DNA of 44,697 nucleotides from an uncultured Lachnospiraceae bacterium (GCA_947589055.1 CANPZL010000015.1:1-44697), one strand, 5' to 3'; counted from the first letter of the stretch, positions 1 to 10,122 are shown. Notes: generated by a model not told the origin, from the letters alone. Numbers and translations: made by a program.

Positions 1-55
1 CTAGAGCACACGGTTCATACCCGTGGTGTCGAGAGTTCAAATCTCCCTTCCGCTA
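1..55 (+). tRNA. tRNA with CAT anticodon, 3' part only (Met-type)
   Basis: The window opens inside a tRNA. A D-stem remnant is followed by an anticodon arm with 5-bp stem CACGG/CCGTG and loop TTCATAC (anticodon CAT), a variable loop, and a T-arm around TTCAAAT with one mismatch. The acceptor 3' strand ends in discriminator A at 55, and CCA is not encoded. The anticodon stem lacks the three G-C pairs of initiator tRNA, so elongator Met is likely. An Ile tRNA with a lysidine-modified CAT anticodon cannot be excluded because the 5' half is missing. Confidence 0.85.
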
Positions 56-58
56 TGC

Positions 59-94
59 AAAAAGGCTTTGACCTGCAACGGTCAAAGCCTTTTT
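59..94. terminator. Bidirectional intrinsic terminator between tRNA and lysozyme gene
   Basis: A perfect 15-bp inverted repeat (AAAAAGGCTTTGACC and its complement) surrounds a 6-nt loop, with A/T runs at both ends. It can end the tRNA transcript on the plus strand and the lysozyme operon on the minus strand, whose last stop codon lies 2 bases away. Confidence 0.9.
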
Positions 95-95
95 C

Positions 96-1055
96 CTATT
101 CCGATTCTTTTCCATAAAAATCAAATCCTATGTTCAAATCTACCGGCTTATAAATGCCCGGCACCGTTCCCTCGGCTGTATACTGCCATATCTTATAATG
201 ATATGGAAGGGTCGGCTCATTAGCATACTGGGCAAACCATATTTCATAGCCATACAGCTGCGTTAAATCTAAATCCAACGCAATCCATTTTAAGTTTGCA
301 TAAATCATCGGTTCATAACCTGCCGCCTGTATAGTTTCCAAAAATCCCCGACAGGCTAATGATCGCTGTTCCGGCGTCAGTGCATTTGTCCTCGCATCCG
401 GATCTTCTGCGTCTTCCGTATCCAATACGATCGGAAGATTGATCGCATATGGGGCGATATGCTGAAGGACGAACTGCGCTTCCTCCACGCCCTCTTCATA
501 AGTAGTTGCCTGAGAATAAAAATAAACGCCTACACTCAGATTATTTTTTAATGCCTCTTCTACATTATAGTCAAAGGTATCATCCAATCGGATGGCTCCG
601 TTTCCATATCCTCGATACCCCAGCCGGATAAAAGCAAAATCCACCCCGGCGGCTTTCACCTGCGGCCAATCAATATTGCCCTGAAATTTTGATACATCAA
701 TCCCTACCGACGAAGTAATCTGTCCATTTTCCGTATAATATTTAAAGCTCCCGTTGTCGATTAGTGTAGAATCAAAATCATATGGATTCCTGCCAAATGC
801 ATTATCAATCTTTACCCATTGCAAGACTCCCGCATCATCATATACCAAAATAAATCTGTGATTTACAAAATTCCAGTATAAATTCTCTGCAAGGGCAGTT
901 ACCTGCGGATTGCTTAGTGTCATTCGCTTTTCCTGAGGGATTTCAAAAAGCAATGCCTTTGAATGACTTCTTGTCAGACTGATTCCTATCAGTATCCCAG
1001 TCAGCAAAATCATTTCCATTCCAAGTAAAAGCATCCATTTTTTCTTCTGCTTCAT
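96..1055 (-). CDS. Membrane-anchored GH25 lysozyme (muramidase)
   Basis: This is a 319-aa protein expected to cleave the MurNAc-GlcNAc bond of peptidoglycan at the cell surface. An N-terminal KQKKK plus a hydrophobic stretch (about residues 7-27) forms a signal anchor. Residues 30-115 are a spacer, and the GH25 domain fills 116-319. The family hallmark GIDVSKFQG carries Asp120, and the LDTED motif supplies the acid residues Asp212 and Glu214, so the active site looks intact. It is the last gene of a three-gene leftward unit with an alpha/beta hydrolase and an LCP protein, 28 bases after the hydrolase. AGGAAGG precedes the ATG. The context suggests wall remodelling. Confidence 0.9.
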   Translation of the reverse strand: MKQKKKWMLLLGMEMILLTGILIGISLTRSHSKALLFEIPQEKRMTLSNPQVTALAENLYWNFVNHRFILVYDDAGVLQWVKIDNAFGRNPYDFDSTLIDNGSFKYYTENGQITSSVGIDVSKFQGNIDWPQVKAAGVDFAFIRLGYRGYGNGAIRLDDTFDYNVEEALKNNLSVGVYFYSQATTYEEGVEEAQFVLQHIAPYAINLPIVLDTEDAEDPDARTNALTPEQRSLACRGFLETIQAAGYEPMIYANLKWIALDLDLTQLYGYEIWFAQYANEPTLPYHYKIWQYTAEGTVPGIYKPVDLNIGFDFYGKESE

Positions 1056-1083
1056 GTTTCTGCCTTCCTATTCCGGCTTTTCT

Positions 1084-2028
1084 TTATGCGGCCTTATCTA
1101 CATAATAATTCAGCCATTTCAACAAATCCTTGAATACAGTTTCCCGATCAGAATCATGAAGAATCTCATGCCGGTTATTTTTATAGCACCGCAGCCGACA
1201 ATCCAGTCCAAGAGCCTTATAAATACGGTATAACTTTTTCGGCCCCTTTCCGAATTCCCCTACCGGATCCTGTTCGCCAGACATCAACAGGACTGGCATT
1301 CCAGAAGGTATCCGTTCCAGATTCTTTTTATTGTTACATTCCAACAGCCCCACCATTATATCCCGATACGCTCCTACGGAGAATATAAAATTACACTCCG
1401 GCTTGCTGTTATATAGATTTACTTCCTGCCGATCTCTGGAAAGCCAGCTGTTTCGTACATTATCTTCTTTAAAATAATGATCCATACGTCCGATAACCAG
1501 ATCATTCAAAAAGGTACTGCGGTACCGATACCCCTCCTTATGCATCGCTGCGATCAGATTACACAGCATCTTCCCTGTAAGAACGAGCAGATTCGATTGG
1601 CACATAGTTCCTAATAAGATCATCCCATCTACACTGTCCGGAAACCGTTCCACAAATTCCCGTACTAATAAAGAACCAAAACTATGTCCCAGCATATAAT
1701 AAGGAAGTCCGGGATATTCCCGCTTTGCCAGTCCTTGTAAAATAACCATATCCGATAACAGCCGCCAGTTTCCGTTATGTTCTCCAAAATAACCAAAACA
1801 GTTCTTATTCACCACTGATCTTCCGTGTCCCAGCATATCCGCACCAAACACGACATAGCCTTTTCTGCATAGTTGTTCCGCCAGTTCCTCATAGCGTTCA
1901 ATGTATTCTACCATACCATGACAGATATGCACCACTGCCTTTGGTTTTCCTTCCGGCCTCCAGCAATAGCCATGAATCGTAGTTACCTCATCCGCAGATT
2001 TAAAACTCAATTCTTCAACGATTGCCAT
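1084..2028 (-). CDS. Alpha/beta hydrolase, monoacylglycerol lipase / lysophospholipase-like (S33 hydrolase_4 type)
   Basis: A 314-aa serine hydrolase. The visible fold markers are an oxyanion-loop HGM early in the protein, the nucleophile elbow GHSFGS, an acidic residue in GEQDPVG and the catalytic His in NNRHEILHD, close to the C-terminus. The likely substrate is a monoacylglycerol or lysophospholipid, but specificity cannot be read from sequence. The reading frame stays open upstream to 2133, inside the LCP gene. I chose ATG at 2028 because GGAGG sits 10 bases ahead of it and the resulting protein starts just before the first beta strand. It lies 28 bases after the LCP gene in the same operon. 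No signal peptide is seen, so it is probably cytoplasmic or peripheral. Confidence 0.85.
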   Translation of the reverse strand: MAIVEELSFKSADEVTTIHGYCWRPEGKPKAVVHICHGMVEYIERYEELAEQLCRKGYVVFGADMLGHGRSVVNKNCFGYFGEHNGNWRLLSDMVILQGLAKREYPGLPYYMLGHSFGSLLVREFVERFPDSVDGMILLGTMCQSNLLVLTGKMLCNLIAAMHKEGYRYRSTFLNDLVIGRMDHYFKEDNVRNSWLSRDRQEVNLYNSKPECNFIFSVGAYRDIMVGLLECNNKKNLERIPSGMPVLLMSGEQDPVGEFGKGPKKLYRIYKALGLDCRLRCYKNNRHEILHDSDRETVFKDLLKWLNYYVDKAA

Positions 2029-2056
2029 TTTTAACATTCCTCCAAACTCTGTTTCC

Positions 2057-3622
2057 TTAAAAACCGCCACGAAATTCCGGATCCTCCGGCGGGTAAATAC
2101 CAGTAAAGCTCTGTATATACTCGCTAATCTCATGGACCTCAGAAGATGGTGTATAATATTCTATATCCTCATCTAATGACTCTGTATCCGTATCTGACAC
2201 ACCAATGTCTCCCTGCCCATTCAGATCATCTTCTGGCAAATCATCCGTTCCCTCTCCAGAACCGGTTTCCCATTGAATCTCTGCATCATATAAAAATTCA
2301 TGCAGCAGCAATACATTATTTTCCAGATTTGCAGGAACTACATCTGACAGTTCTGTGCCTATGATCGGGTCGTATACATTTTTAGTCGAATAGATGAAAG
2401 GAAAGCCTTCATTTTCCGTTAATTCATAATCCAAAAGATTTACCATCAGACCAAGGATTTCTTTTTTACTTAAACTGGTAGAAACCTCCGGCAGTACATG
2501 ATCCAGTATCTGATTCAAGGTTTTCAGATCCGAATGCTTCATTTTCTCTAATATGGCCGCCAGCACCTCCCGCTGACGGCTTGCCCGTTCAATATCTCCG
2601 TTTCCGACGCTTCGGATCCGGGCATAAGTCACTGCCTGCAAACCATCCAGTGTTACATCTCCGGTTACTTCAAGATTAGTATAGCTCATACCCGCAATCT
2701 CTGCGGTTTCCGGTATCCAATGATTAACCGCCTGTCGTTCCGCCTCATCTACATTCAGAGTAATCCCACCCAGATCATCAATCACATCCGTTAAAGAAGC
2801 AAAGTTTACCGTCACGTATTCTGTAATCTGCAAATCCAAGTTTTTATTGATGGTAGCGATCGCTCCTGTTGGTCCTCCAAAGGCATAAGCATGCGTGATC
2901 TTCGTATATGTGTCGTCATAGTTCCCATATGGATTTTCCTGCTCCAGATAGCAGTCCCGATAGATGGAAACCAACTTCACTTCCTTCGTTTCATTGTTGA
3001 CACTGGCAATGATGATCGTATCACTGTGATTTCCCCGATCAGTCGTTATATCTCTGGCGTCCAATCCAAACAACGCTATTGTCGTATATTTTTCCCGGGT
3101 CAAATCTGACAAACCATCATTGATTGACAGATCCTCAATATTAATATCATTATAATCCAATTTATCCATCTTACTATTCGCATAAAATACGGCATAGCCT
3201 ATCAAAAGTAAAGAAAAAAATACGATTTCTGCTCCTAAGATTCCCCATAGACGCTTGATTTTTCGTTTATGATTCTGTTCCTTTTTTGACACCTGCGTTC
3301 CGCCTTTTTTCATGCTTTTATTTTCCCTTTCGTATCCAGCGTTCTTATTTTCCTGTCCATGCTCTGCTTTCTGGTATCTTTCCTGACCCGTTTTCAGTTT
3401 TTGCTCTTCTTTCTCTCGTCTTTTCCGTTCTATCTCCATTCGGGTTCTTCTTTCCTCTTCTGCCTGCCTTTGACGAACCTGACTATCCACTGTCACATTG
3501 GAACCCGGCATCTTCAAGTTTAAGGCTGAATCCTTTGAGTGATGGGTTTTCTCACCCTTTTTTGTCGGCGGAAGCTGGGGACCTTTCGTTCCGCTTCTTT
3601 GTTGTCTTCTATTATCTTCCAT
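2057..3622 (-). CDS. LytR-CpsA-Psr (LCP) family glycopolymer-peptidoglycan ligase
   Basis: A 521-aa type II membrane protein. Residues 1-122 are a highly charged cytoplasmic tail rich in K, E, Q and R. A single membrane helix covers about 124-148, and the LCP domain spans about 176-370 outside. LCP hallmarks are visible: the FGLDAR segment, NHSDT with a Mg/pyrophosphate-type Asp, SIYRD, the YARIR strand and ERASRQREV arginines. An acidic tail of about 60 residues follows. LCP enzymes move undecaprenyl-pyrophosphate-linked glycans such as teichoic acids or capsules onto peptidoglycan, which fits the glycan locus in this window. It heads the operon and has its own promoter; AAAAGGAT precedes the ATG. 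The long basic N-tail is unusual and may serve regulation or interaction. Confidence 0.9.
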   Translation of the reverse strand: MEDNRRQQRSGTKGPQLPPTKKGEKTHHSKDSALNLKMPGSNVTVDSQVRQRQAEEERRTRMEIERKRREKEEQKLKTGQERYQKAEHGQENKNAGYERENKSMKKGGTQVSKKEQNHKRKIKRLWGILGAEIVFFSLLLIGYAVFYANSKMDKLDYNDINIEDLSINDGLSDLTREKYTTIALFGLDARDITTDRGNHSDTIIIASVNNETKEVKLVSIYRDCYLEQENPYGNYDDTYTKITHAYAFGGPTGAIATINKNLDLQITEYVTVNFASLTDVIDDLGGITLNVDEAERQAVNHWIPETAEIAGMSYTNLEVTGDVTLDGLQAVTYARIRSVGNGDIERASRQREVLAAILEKMKHSDLKTLNQILDHVLPEVSTSLSKKEILGLMVNLLDYELTENEGFPFIYSTKNVYDPIIGTELSDVVPANLENNVLLLHEFLYDAEIQWETGSGEGTDDLPEDDLNGQGDIGVSDTDTESLDEDIEYYTPSSEVHEISEYIQSFTGIYPPEDPEFRGGF

Positions 3623-3704
3623 ATTATTATCCTTTTCTGTTTTTCTTATTCCGAATCCATTTTTCCAGAATAATATTCAAAATTGAACAAAATTTGACGT
3701 AAAT

Positions 3705-3733
3705 ATCATACCAAATACTATAAAAAAGCACAA
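3705..3733 (-). promoter_or_regulatory. Sigma-A-like promoter of the LCP-hydrolase-lysozyme operon
   Basis: On the minus strand, TTGTGC (3733-3728) is separated by exactly 17 bases from TATGAT (3710-3705), about 83 bases upstream of the LCP start codon. Confidence 0.7.
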
Positions 3734-3785
3734 TATTGGGAATCGAGTTTTTTCTTAATTATTTCTGAAATATCCTGCAAATAAA

Positions 3786-3814
3786 AAAGGAGCTGTTACA
3801 TAAACAACTCCTTT
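3786..3814 (-). terminator. Intrinsic terminator of glmS
   Basis: A 12-bp stem of AAAGGAGTTGTT type with a short loop ends in a U-rich tract on the minus strand, 58 bases after the glmS stop. The one non-Watson-Crick position is a G-U pair in minus-strand RNA but C-A in plus-strand RNA, which supports the minus orientation. Confidence 0.85.
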
Positions 3815-3871
3815 ATTTTCATACCCTTCCCAGGAAAATATCTCAGTAAGCGCAGAAATTTTCATTACGAT

Positions 3872-5698
3872 CTATTCTACGGTAACGGATTTCGCCAAGT
3901 TTCGTGGCTTATCTACATCAAGCCCTCTTGCTACCGATACATAGTAAGCGAATAACTGTAACGGTATCACGGAGAGAGACGGTGCAAAGCAGGGATGAGT
4001 TTTCGGAAGCTCTACAGTAAAATCCGCCACCTCTTCCATTCCCCGATTATCCGCATGAGTCAAAGCAAACACATAAGCCCCGCGAGTCTTTACCTCTACC
4101 GCATTACTGATCATCTTTTCATACAGATCCGGTTGAGTGGATACTGCCACTGTCAATATGTCATCTTCAATCAGAGAGATCGTTCCATGCTTTAATTCCC
4201 CTGCCGCATATGCCTCTGAATGAATATAAGAAATTTCCTTCAATTTTAAGGAGCCTTCCATACAAGATGCATAATCCACTCCTCTGCCGATAAAGAACAC
4301 ATGCTCTGCATTGGCATATCTGGATGCAAACCACTGAATTTTCTCCTTGTCTCCTAACAGTTCTTGTATTCTTTCCGGCAACAGTTCCAATTCCTTTACC
4401 ATTTCCGTATATTCCGTCTCCGAAATACTTCCTCTGGTCCCGCCAAACAGTATCCCCAGCATATAAAGCGCCGTCAGCTGTGTGCTATATGCCTTTGTAG
4501 TAGCTACAGATATTTCCGGACCGGCCCATGTATACATAACATTATCCGCTTCCCTTGCAATGGAGCTTCCTACCACATTTACGATACCCAGCACCTTAGA
4601 ACCAAGCTCCTGTGCCTTTCGCAGTGCTGCAAGAGAATCCGCTGTCTCTCCGGACTGACTGATAACGATCATCATGGAATCCGGTTCTAAGATCGGATTA
4701 CGATACCGGAACTCCGAAGCCAGATCTACCTCTACCGGAATCCGGGTCATTTTTTCCAACACGTACTTCCCAATCATACCTACATGATATGCGGAACCGC
4801 AACCGATGATATAAATCCGTTTTATAGTCCGGATTTCCTCTGGAGTCATATGTAATTCATCGATCACGATCCTGCCATCCCTTATTCTAGGCCGGATGGT
4901 AGATTCCACTGCCTTTGGCTGCTCGTATATCTCTTTCAGCATAAAATGCTCATAGCCGCCTTTTTCCGCAGCCTCAACATCCCATTCCACCGTAACTGAT
5001 TGCTTTACGATCTCCTCACAGTCCTGATTATAAAAAGAAACCTGATCTGTAGAAAGTTCAGCGATCTCATAATCATCAATATAATACACCTGTCTGGTAT
5101 ATTTTAAGATTGCCGGCACATCGGAAGCAATATAATTCCCTTCGGGAGATATACCAACGATCAATGGTGAATCCTTCCGCACCGCAAACACCTTTCCCGG
5201 ATGATCCTGAAACATAATGCCAAGTGCATAGGAACCAATCACTCGATGAAGTACTTTTACGATAGCTGTTTTCGGATCTCCCTTATAATAGTAATCCAGT
5301 AAATGAGCGATTACCTCCGTATCTGTTTCCGAATGAAACACATACCCTTTTGAAATCAGTTTTTCCCGAAGCGGCTGATAATTCTCTATGATTCCATTAT
5401 GTACTACTGTAATGGAATGAGATTGGTTATAATGCGGGTGTGCATTCGTAACAGAGGGTTCTCCGTGGGTTGCCCATCTGGTATGTCCGATTCCGACATG
5501 CCCTTTCATGCTGTTTCCGTCTTGGGTCAGATCCCGTAACGCCTGTAAGCGCCCCTTCGCTTTCACTACATGGATCTCTTCTCCGTCAAATACCGCTATA
5601 CCGGCAGAATCATACCCTCTATATTCCAACCTTGACAATCCCTCCAGCAAAATCGGTGCTGCCTGTTCATTACCAACATATCCTACAATACCACACAT
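3872..5698 (-). CDS. glmS: Glutamine--fructose-6-phosphate aminotransferase (isomerizing)
   Basis: A 608-aa enzyme making glucosamine-6-phosphate from fructose-6-phosphate and glutamine, the first committed step to UDP-GlcNAc for peptidoglycan and glycans. After Met removal the glutaminase nucleophile Cys2 is exposed (MCGIVGYVG). The class II glutaminase domain covers about 1-220 with RWATHGEPS, and two SIS isomerase domains fill about 285-600 (GCGSAYHVG, SQSGET, GRGVDY). The C-terminus KSVTVE is the usual glmS ending, so the gene is full length. AGGAAGGAG precedes the ATG. It is flanked by terminators and probably monocistronic. The 165-base leader is too short for, and shows no core of, a glmS ribozyme. 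Confidence 0.97.
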   Translation of the reverse strand: MCGIVGYVGNEQAAPILLEGLSRLEYRGYDSAGIAVFDGEEIHVVKAKGRLQALRDLTQDGNSMKGHVGIGHTRWATHGEPSVTNAHPHYNQSHSITVVHNGIIENYQPLREKLISKGYVFHSETDTEVIAHLLDYYYKGDPKTAIVKVLHRVIGSYALGIMFQDHPGKVFAVRKDSPLIVGISPEGNYIASDVPAILKYTRQVYYIDDYEIAELSTDQVSFYNQDCEEIVKQSVTVEWDVEAAEKGGYEHFMLKEIYEQPKAVESTIRPRIRDGRIVIDELHMTPEEIRTIKRIYIIGCGSAYHVGMIGKYVLEKMTRIPVEVDLASEFRYRNPILEPDSMMIVISQSGETADSLAALRKAQELGSKVLGIVNVVGSSIAREADNVMYTWAGPEISVATTKAYSTQLTALYMLGILFGGTRGSISETEYTEMVKELELLPERIQELLGDKEKIQWFASRYANAEHVFFIGRGVDYASCMEGSLKLKEISYIHSEAYAAGELKHGTISLIEDDILTVAVSTQPDLYEKMISNAVEVKTRGAYVFALTHADNRGMEEVADFTVELPKTHPCFAPSLSVIPLQLFAYYVSVARGLDVDKPRNLAKSVTVE

Positions 5699-5832
5699 TG
5701 TTTTTCTCCTTCCTGAAGTCAGTCTGCTTCCGTCCGAAATTCCGGCTTCTGATATGCAATGATAAAATGGTTTATTACATTATATCCTGCTGCAAACAAT
5801 CTATGCTTAAACACTATTATCAAATAACAAGG

Positions 5833-5859
5833 AAAGGGCTGTTTATACAACAGCCCTTT
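5833..5859 (-). terminator. Intrinsic terminator downstream of phosphohexomutase gene
   Basis: A perfect 11-bp stem (AAAGGGCTGTT and complement) with a 5-base loop starts 5 bases after the mutase stop. The U-tract on the minus strand is short (UUUCCUU), so termination may be partial and allow some read-through into glmS. Confidence 0.75.
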
Positions 5860-5863
5860 TACT

Positions 5864-7588
5864 CTACTGTACCTGAGCCATCAATGCCTCTGTTAAAGCA
5901 TCCAGCTTCGCTTCGGAATCTTCCAAACTCGTCCCTTTTACGCCCATATAGAACTTGATCTTTGGTTCCGTACCGGAAGGTCTTGCACAACACCAGGAAT
6001 CATTGGACAGTTCCCAGTATAAGACATTCGATTTTGGCAATCCAGTCGAGGTTGTCGCTCCGGTCTTGCAGTCGGTACGTACATCTGCTTCATAATCCCG
6101 TACTGCCAACACCTCCAAATCTCCAAACTGTCTTGGTGGATTCGTTCTCAGCTTATCCATGATTGCCTTAATCTGCTCAGCACCATCAATCCCCTTTAAG
6201 GTAATCGTTTTCAGACCTTCTTTGAAGTAACCATACTTCTCGTAAATACGAAGCATCTGATCCCATAAAGTCATATTGTGCTTTTTGCACCATGCCGCTA
6301 CCTCACATAACATCATAACTGCTACACAGGCGTCCTTATCTCTGGAATGCGTACCTGCAAGACAGCCATAGCTTTCTTCCAAGCCGAATACATACTGGTA
6401 TGAATGGTTTTGTTCAAACAGCTTAATCTGTTCTCCAATATACTTAAATCCGGTCAGAACCTCTATCAGCTTTAAGCCATATTCCTCTGCGATCGGGAAG
6501 GTCATATTCGTAGTTACGATGGTAGTAACTAATGCACCATTTTCCGGTAACGTTCCCGTCGCCTTACGTTCCCGCATAATATATTCACAGATCAACATAC
6601 CGGACATATTACCGGTAAAGCTTACGTAACTTCCTGTTTTGGTATCCTTTGCATATACTCCCAGACGGTCGGCATCCGGATCCGTTGCCAGTACAATATC
6701 CGCATCTACCTTCTTTGCCAGCTCCAGCGCCAATGCGAATGCCTTTGGATCCTCCGGGTTCGGATAAGAAACGGTAGGGAAATTTCCGTCCGGCTGTTCC
6801 TGTTCCGGTACCACATAAACATTTTCAAAGCCTAATTCCTTCAACACCCGCTGTACCGGAACATTCCCGGTTCCATGCAGCGGCGTATATACGATCTTAA
6901 TATCCTTTGCCACTTCCTTGATCATATCCGGATGAATGATCTGTTTTTTTAATGCCTCCATATATCGATCGTCGATCTCGGAGCCAATCACGTGATACAA
7001 TCCCTTATCCTGTGCTTCCTGTTTATCCATCGTCAGGGCCTGATGATAATCCGTCACCTTCGCCACCTCGGCTAAGATATTCTTATCATGGGGCGGCGTG
7101 ATCTGTGCACCATCCTCCCAATATACCTTATATCCATTATATTCCGGCGGATTATGGCTGGCAGTAATGACGATTCCTGCGATACAGCCTAGTTCCCGAA
7201 CCGCAAAGGAAAGCTCCGGTGTCGGACGGAGAGAAGGAAATACATATGCCTGAATTCCATTGGCGTTCAGACAAAGTGCCGCTACATCGGCAAACTCCGT
7301 AGACATACGACGGGAATCATATGCAATAGCAACGCCTTTCTTTTCCCCCTTTGCGATCTTGATGTAATTTGCCAAACCCTGTGTAGCCTTCCGTACCGTA
7401 TATATGTTCATCCGATTTGTCCCGGCCCCTAAAATCCCACGCAGTCCACCGGTGCCGAATTCCAGATCTTTATAAAAACGCTCTTTTATCTCATTCTCGT
7501 CGTCTTTAACTGCCAATAATTCCGCCTTCGTTTCATCATCAAAGTATGAGTCTTCACACCATAACCGATAATTCTCCATATAGCTCAT
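5864..7588 (-). CDS. Phosphoglucomutase / phosphomannomutase (alpha-D-phosphohexomutase)
   Basis: A 574-aa enzyme interconverting hexose 6- and 1-phosphates. It would feed glucose-1-P to CDP- and UDP-glucose and possibly mannose-1-P to the divergent manC gene. All four family signatures are present: the phosphoserine loop TASHNPPEYNGYK (Ser144), the metal loop DPDADR, the sugar-binding GLEESYG and the C-terminal phosphate site RPSGTEPKIKFY. The length fits the PgcA-type branch found in Firmicutes rather than the shorter bacterial ManB/AlgC type. The frame is open to a TTG at 7594, but ATG at 7588 sits 8 bases from AAAGGAG while the TTG is only 2 bases away, so ATG is preferred. Glucose versus mannose preference cannot be settled here. 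Confidence 0.92.
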   Translation of the reverse strand: MSYMENYRLWCEDSYFDDETKAELLAVKDDENEIKERFYKDLEFGTGGLRGILGAGTNRMNIYTVRKATQGLANYIKIAKGEKKGVAIAYDSRRMSTEFADVAALCLNANGIQAYVFPSLRPTPELSFAVRELGCIAGIVITASHNPPEYNGYKVYWEDGAQITPPHDKNILAEVAKVTDYHQALTMDKQEAQDKGLYHVIGSEIDDRYMEALKKQIIHPDMIKEVAKDIKIVYTPLHGTGNVPVQRVLKELGFENVYVVPEQEQPDGNFPTVSYPNPEDPKAFALALELAKKVDADIVLATDPDADRLGVYAKDTKTGSYVSFTGNMSGMLICEYIMRERKATGTLPENGALVTTIVTTNMTFPIAEEYGLKLIEVLTGFKYIGEQIKLFEQNHSYQYVFGLEESYGCLAGTHSRDKDACVAVMMLCEVAAWCKKHNMTLWDQMLRIYEKYGYFKEGLKTITLKGIDGAEQIKAIMDKLRTNPPRQFGDLEVLAVRDYEADVRTDCKTGATTSTGLPKSNVLYWELSNDSWCCARPSGTEPKIKFYMGVKGTSLEDSEAKLDALTEALMAQVQ

Positions 7589-7634
7589 AGCCAAATCTCC
7601 TTTCCGTTTACTATTTCTTCAATAGTCTTTCAAT

Positions 7635-7663
7635 ATTTTACCATTAAATCCTGAAAAAAGGAA
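7635..7663 (-). promoter_or_regulatory. Candidate promoter of the phosphohexomutase gene
   Basis: A good minus-strand -10 box TAAAAT (7640-7635) has only a weak -35 (TTCCTT) at 17-base spacing. It lies 47 bases upstream of the chosen start. Confidence 0.4.
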
Positions 7664-7740
7664 TAGCTATTTCATAAAATCCGCTCTCTCTCATATCAGC
7701 AGGCGAAAGTGGATATACTGAATGAATCAAGCAGTTCGCC

Positions 7741-7769
7741 TTGTTTTTTTTGTTAAAGTGTTGTAAAAT
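7741..7769 (+). promoter_or_regulatory. Promoter of manC (and probably gmd)
   Basis: TTGTTT (7741-7746) is followed after 17 bases by TAAAAT (7764-7769), 30 bases before the manC ATG. It is divergent from the mutase promoter. Confidence 0.75.
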
Positions 7770-7799
7770 GGTTTAAATTATGCATTAGGAGGAACATAC

Positions 7800-8870
7800 A
7801 TGAAAAAAACAGCGTTAATCATGGCTGGCGGACGTGGAGAACGATTCTGGCCTAAGAGCCGGAAAAGCCTTCCTAAACAGTTTTTGTCCCTGACCGGCGA
7901 CGGAAAAACCATGATTCAATTAACTGTAGAACGGATTTCCCCCCTTGTAGCATTAGAAGACGTATACATCGCTACGAACCGGGATTATAAAGCACTGGTA
8001 CAGGAACAGCTTCCCGGCATACCGGAGGAAAATATCCTCTGCGAACCGGTCGGACGGAATACGGCTCCCTGTATCGGACTCGGAGCAATCCACATCTCAA
8101 AAAAATACAAAGATGCCGTCATGATGGTACTTCCTTCCGATCATTTGATTAAATACAATCAGATGTTTGTCAGCACACTGACCCAGGGCTGTGAACTGGC
8201 GGAGAAAGGTCCAAATCTGGTCACCATCGGTATTACGCCGGATTATCCGGAAACCGGTTATGGTTATATCAAGTTCCTGCCGGAAGAAACGGACGGATAT
8301 GCCTATGCAGTGGATCGCTTTGTAGAAAAGCCAAGTCTGGAGGTTGCGAAAGAATATCTGGCCACCGAACAGTATCTTTGGAACAGTGGTATGTTTATGT
8401 GGAAGGTTTCCACCATTCTGGACAACCTGAAACAATTTATGCCGGCAATCTACAACGGATTACAGCGAATTTCCGATTCTATCGGCACCGATGATGCTGC
8501 TTCCGTTCTGGAGACTGAATTCACCGCCTTTCCCTCTGAATCCATTGACTACGGTATCATGGAAAAGGCCAAAAATATCTATATCCTGCCCGGCACCTTC
8601 GGATGGGATGATGTTGGTTCCTGGCTGGCTGTGGGAAGGATCCGGAAATCCAATGAACAAGGAAATGTAGTAAACGGTAATATTATTACCGTCAATACCA
8701 AAAACTGTATCATAGAAGGAACCGACAAACTGATTGCAACGGTAGGTCTGGAAGACTTGATCATAGTTGATACAGCAGATGCCACTTTAATCTGTGATAA
8801 AAACAGTGCCGGCGATATTAAAAAGGTACTGGAAAATTTAAAGATCTGTAACCGGGACGAGTACATTTAG
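7800..8870 (+). CDS. manC: Mannose-1-phosphate guanylyltransferase
   Basis: A 356-aa nucleotidyltransferase forming GDP-mannose from GTP and mannose-1-phosphate. The N-terminal GGRGERFWPKSR loop is the nucleotide-binding signature of this family, with Lys in LPKQF. The metal/sugar motifs LPSDH and FVEKP and the late GTFGWDDVGSW are typical. The length matches the single-domain form; the phosphomannose isomerase domain of long ManC proteins is absent. TAGGAGG sits 7 bases before the ATG. It is followed after 67 bases by gmd with no terminator, so the two form an operon supplying GDP-4-keto-6-deoxymannose. Confidence 0.95.
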   Translation: MKKTALIMAGGRGERFWPKSRKSLPKQFLSLTGDGKTMIQLTVERISPLVALEDVYIATNRDYKALVQEQLPGIPEENILCEPVGRNTAPCIGLGAIHISKKYKDAVMMVLPSDHLIKYNQMFVSTLTQGCELAEKGPNLVTIGITPDYPETGYGYIKFLPEETDGYAYAVDRFVEKPSLEVAKEYLATEQYLWNSGMFMWKVSTILDNLKQFMPAIYNGLQRISDSIGTDDAASVLETEFTAFPSESIDYGIMEKAKNIYILPGTFGWDDVGSWLAVGRIRKSNEQGNVVNGNIITVNTKNCIIEGTDKLIATVGLEDLIIVDTADATLICDKNSAGDIKKVLENLKICNRDEYI

Positions 8871-8895
8871 TCGTTCCTCTGAGAGAGAAACATAA

Positions 8896-9969
<1,074 letters not shown>

Positions 9970-9977
9970 TGAAAACC

Positions 9978-10008
9978 ACAGGGACATGAAAAACCATGCC
10001 CCTGTTTT
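9978..10008 (+). terminator. Terminator downstream of gmd
   Basis: ACAGGG(A)CATG pairs with CATG(C)CCCTGT (one A-C mismatch) around an A-rich loop, followed by TTTTCTT. It begins 9 bases after the gmd stop codon, implying that rmd is at least partly transcribed separately or by read-through. Confidence 0.65.
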
Positions 10009-10058
10009 CTTATGAAGTAATGTTTAAAATAAGCAATAGAATCATATAGAATTAGAAA

Positions 10059-10114
10059 GCGAAAGCCAGCTGGCGGGGTTTATGCCCCCATTGATGCCTT
10101 TCGCAGAAAGGCGG
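10059..10114 (+). promoter_or_regulatory. Structured leader of rmd with mutually exclusive hairpins
   Basis: GCGAAAG (10059-10065) can pair with CTTTCGC (10098-10104), closing a domain that contains a GGGG/CCCC stem. The alternative is a perfect 7-bp hairpin, GCCTTTC (10096-10102) with GAAAGGC (10106-10112). It shares the CTTTC bases and covers the probable ribosome site AGGCGG (10109-10114) 8 bases before the ATG. The two folds cannot coexist, which resembles a translational switch. It matches no riboswitch class I recognise. Confidence 0.5.
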
Positions 10115-10122
10115 ACATAACT

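Noticed and set aside
2029..2133. Upstream extension of the hydrolase gene to 2133
   Set aside because: It would overlap the LCP gene by 77 bases, has no ribosome site, and adds basic residues not expected before the hydrolase core.
5699..5863. glmS ribozyme in the glmS leader
   Set aside because: Only 165 bases are available, part of which is the mutase terminator, and I see none of the conserved core segments. A TATAAT-like box (5784-5779) with a poor -35 is the only promoter-like signal.
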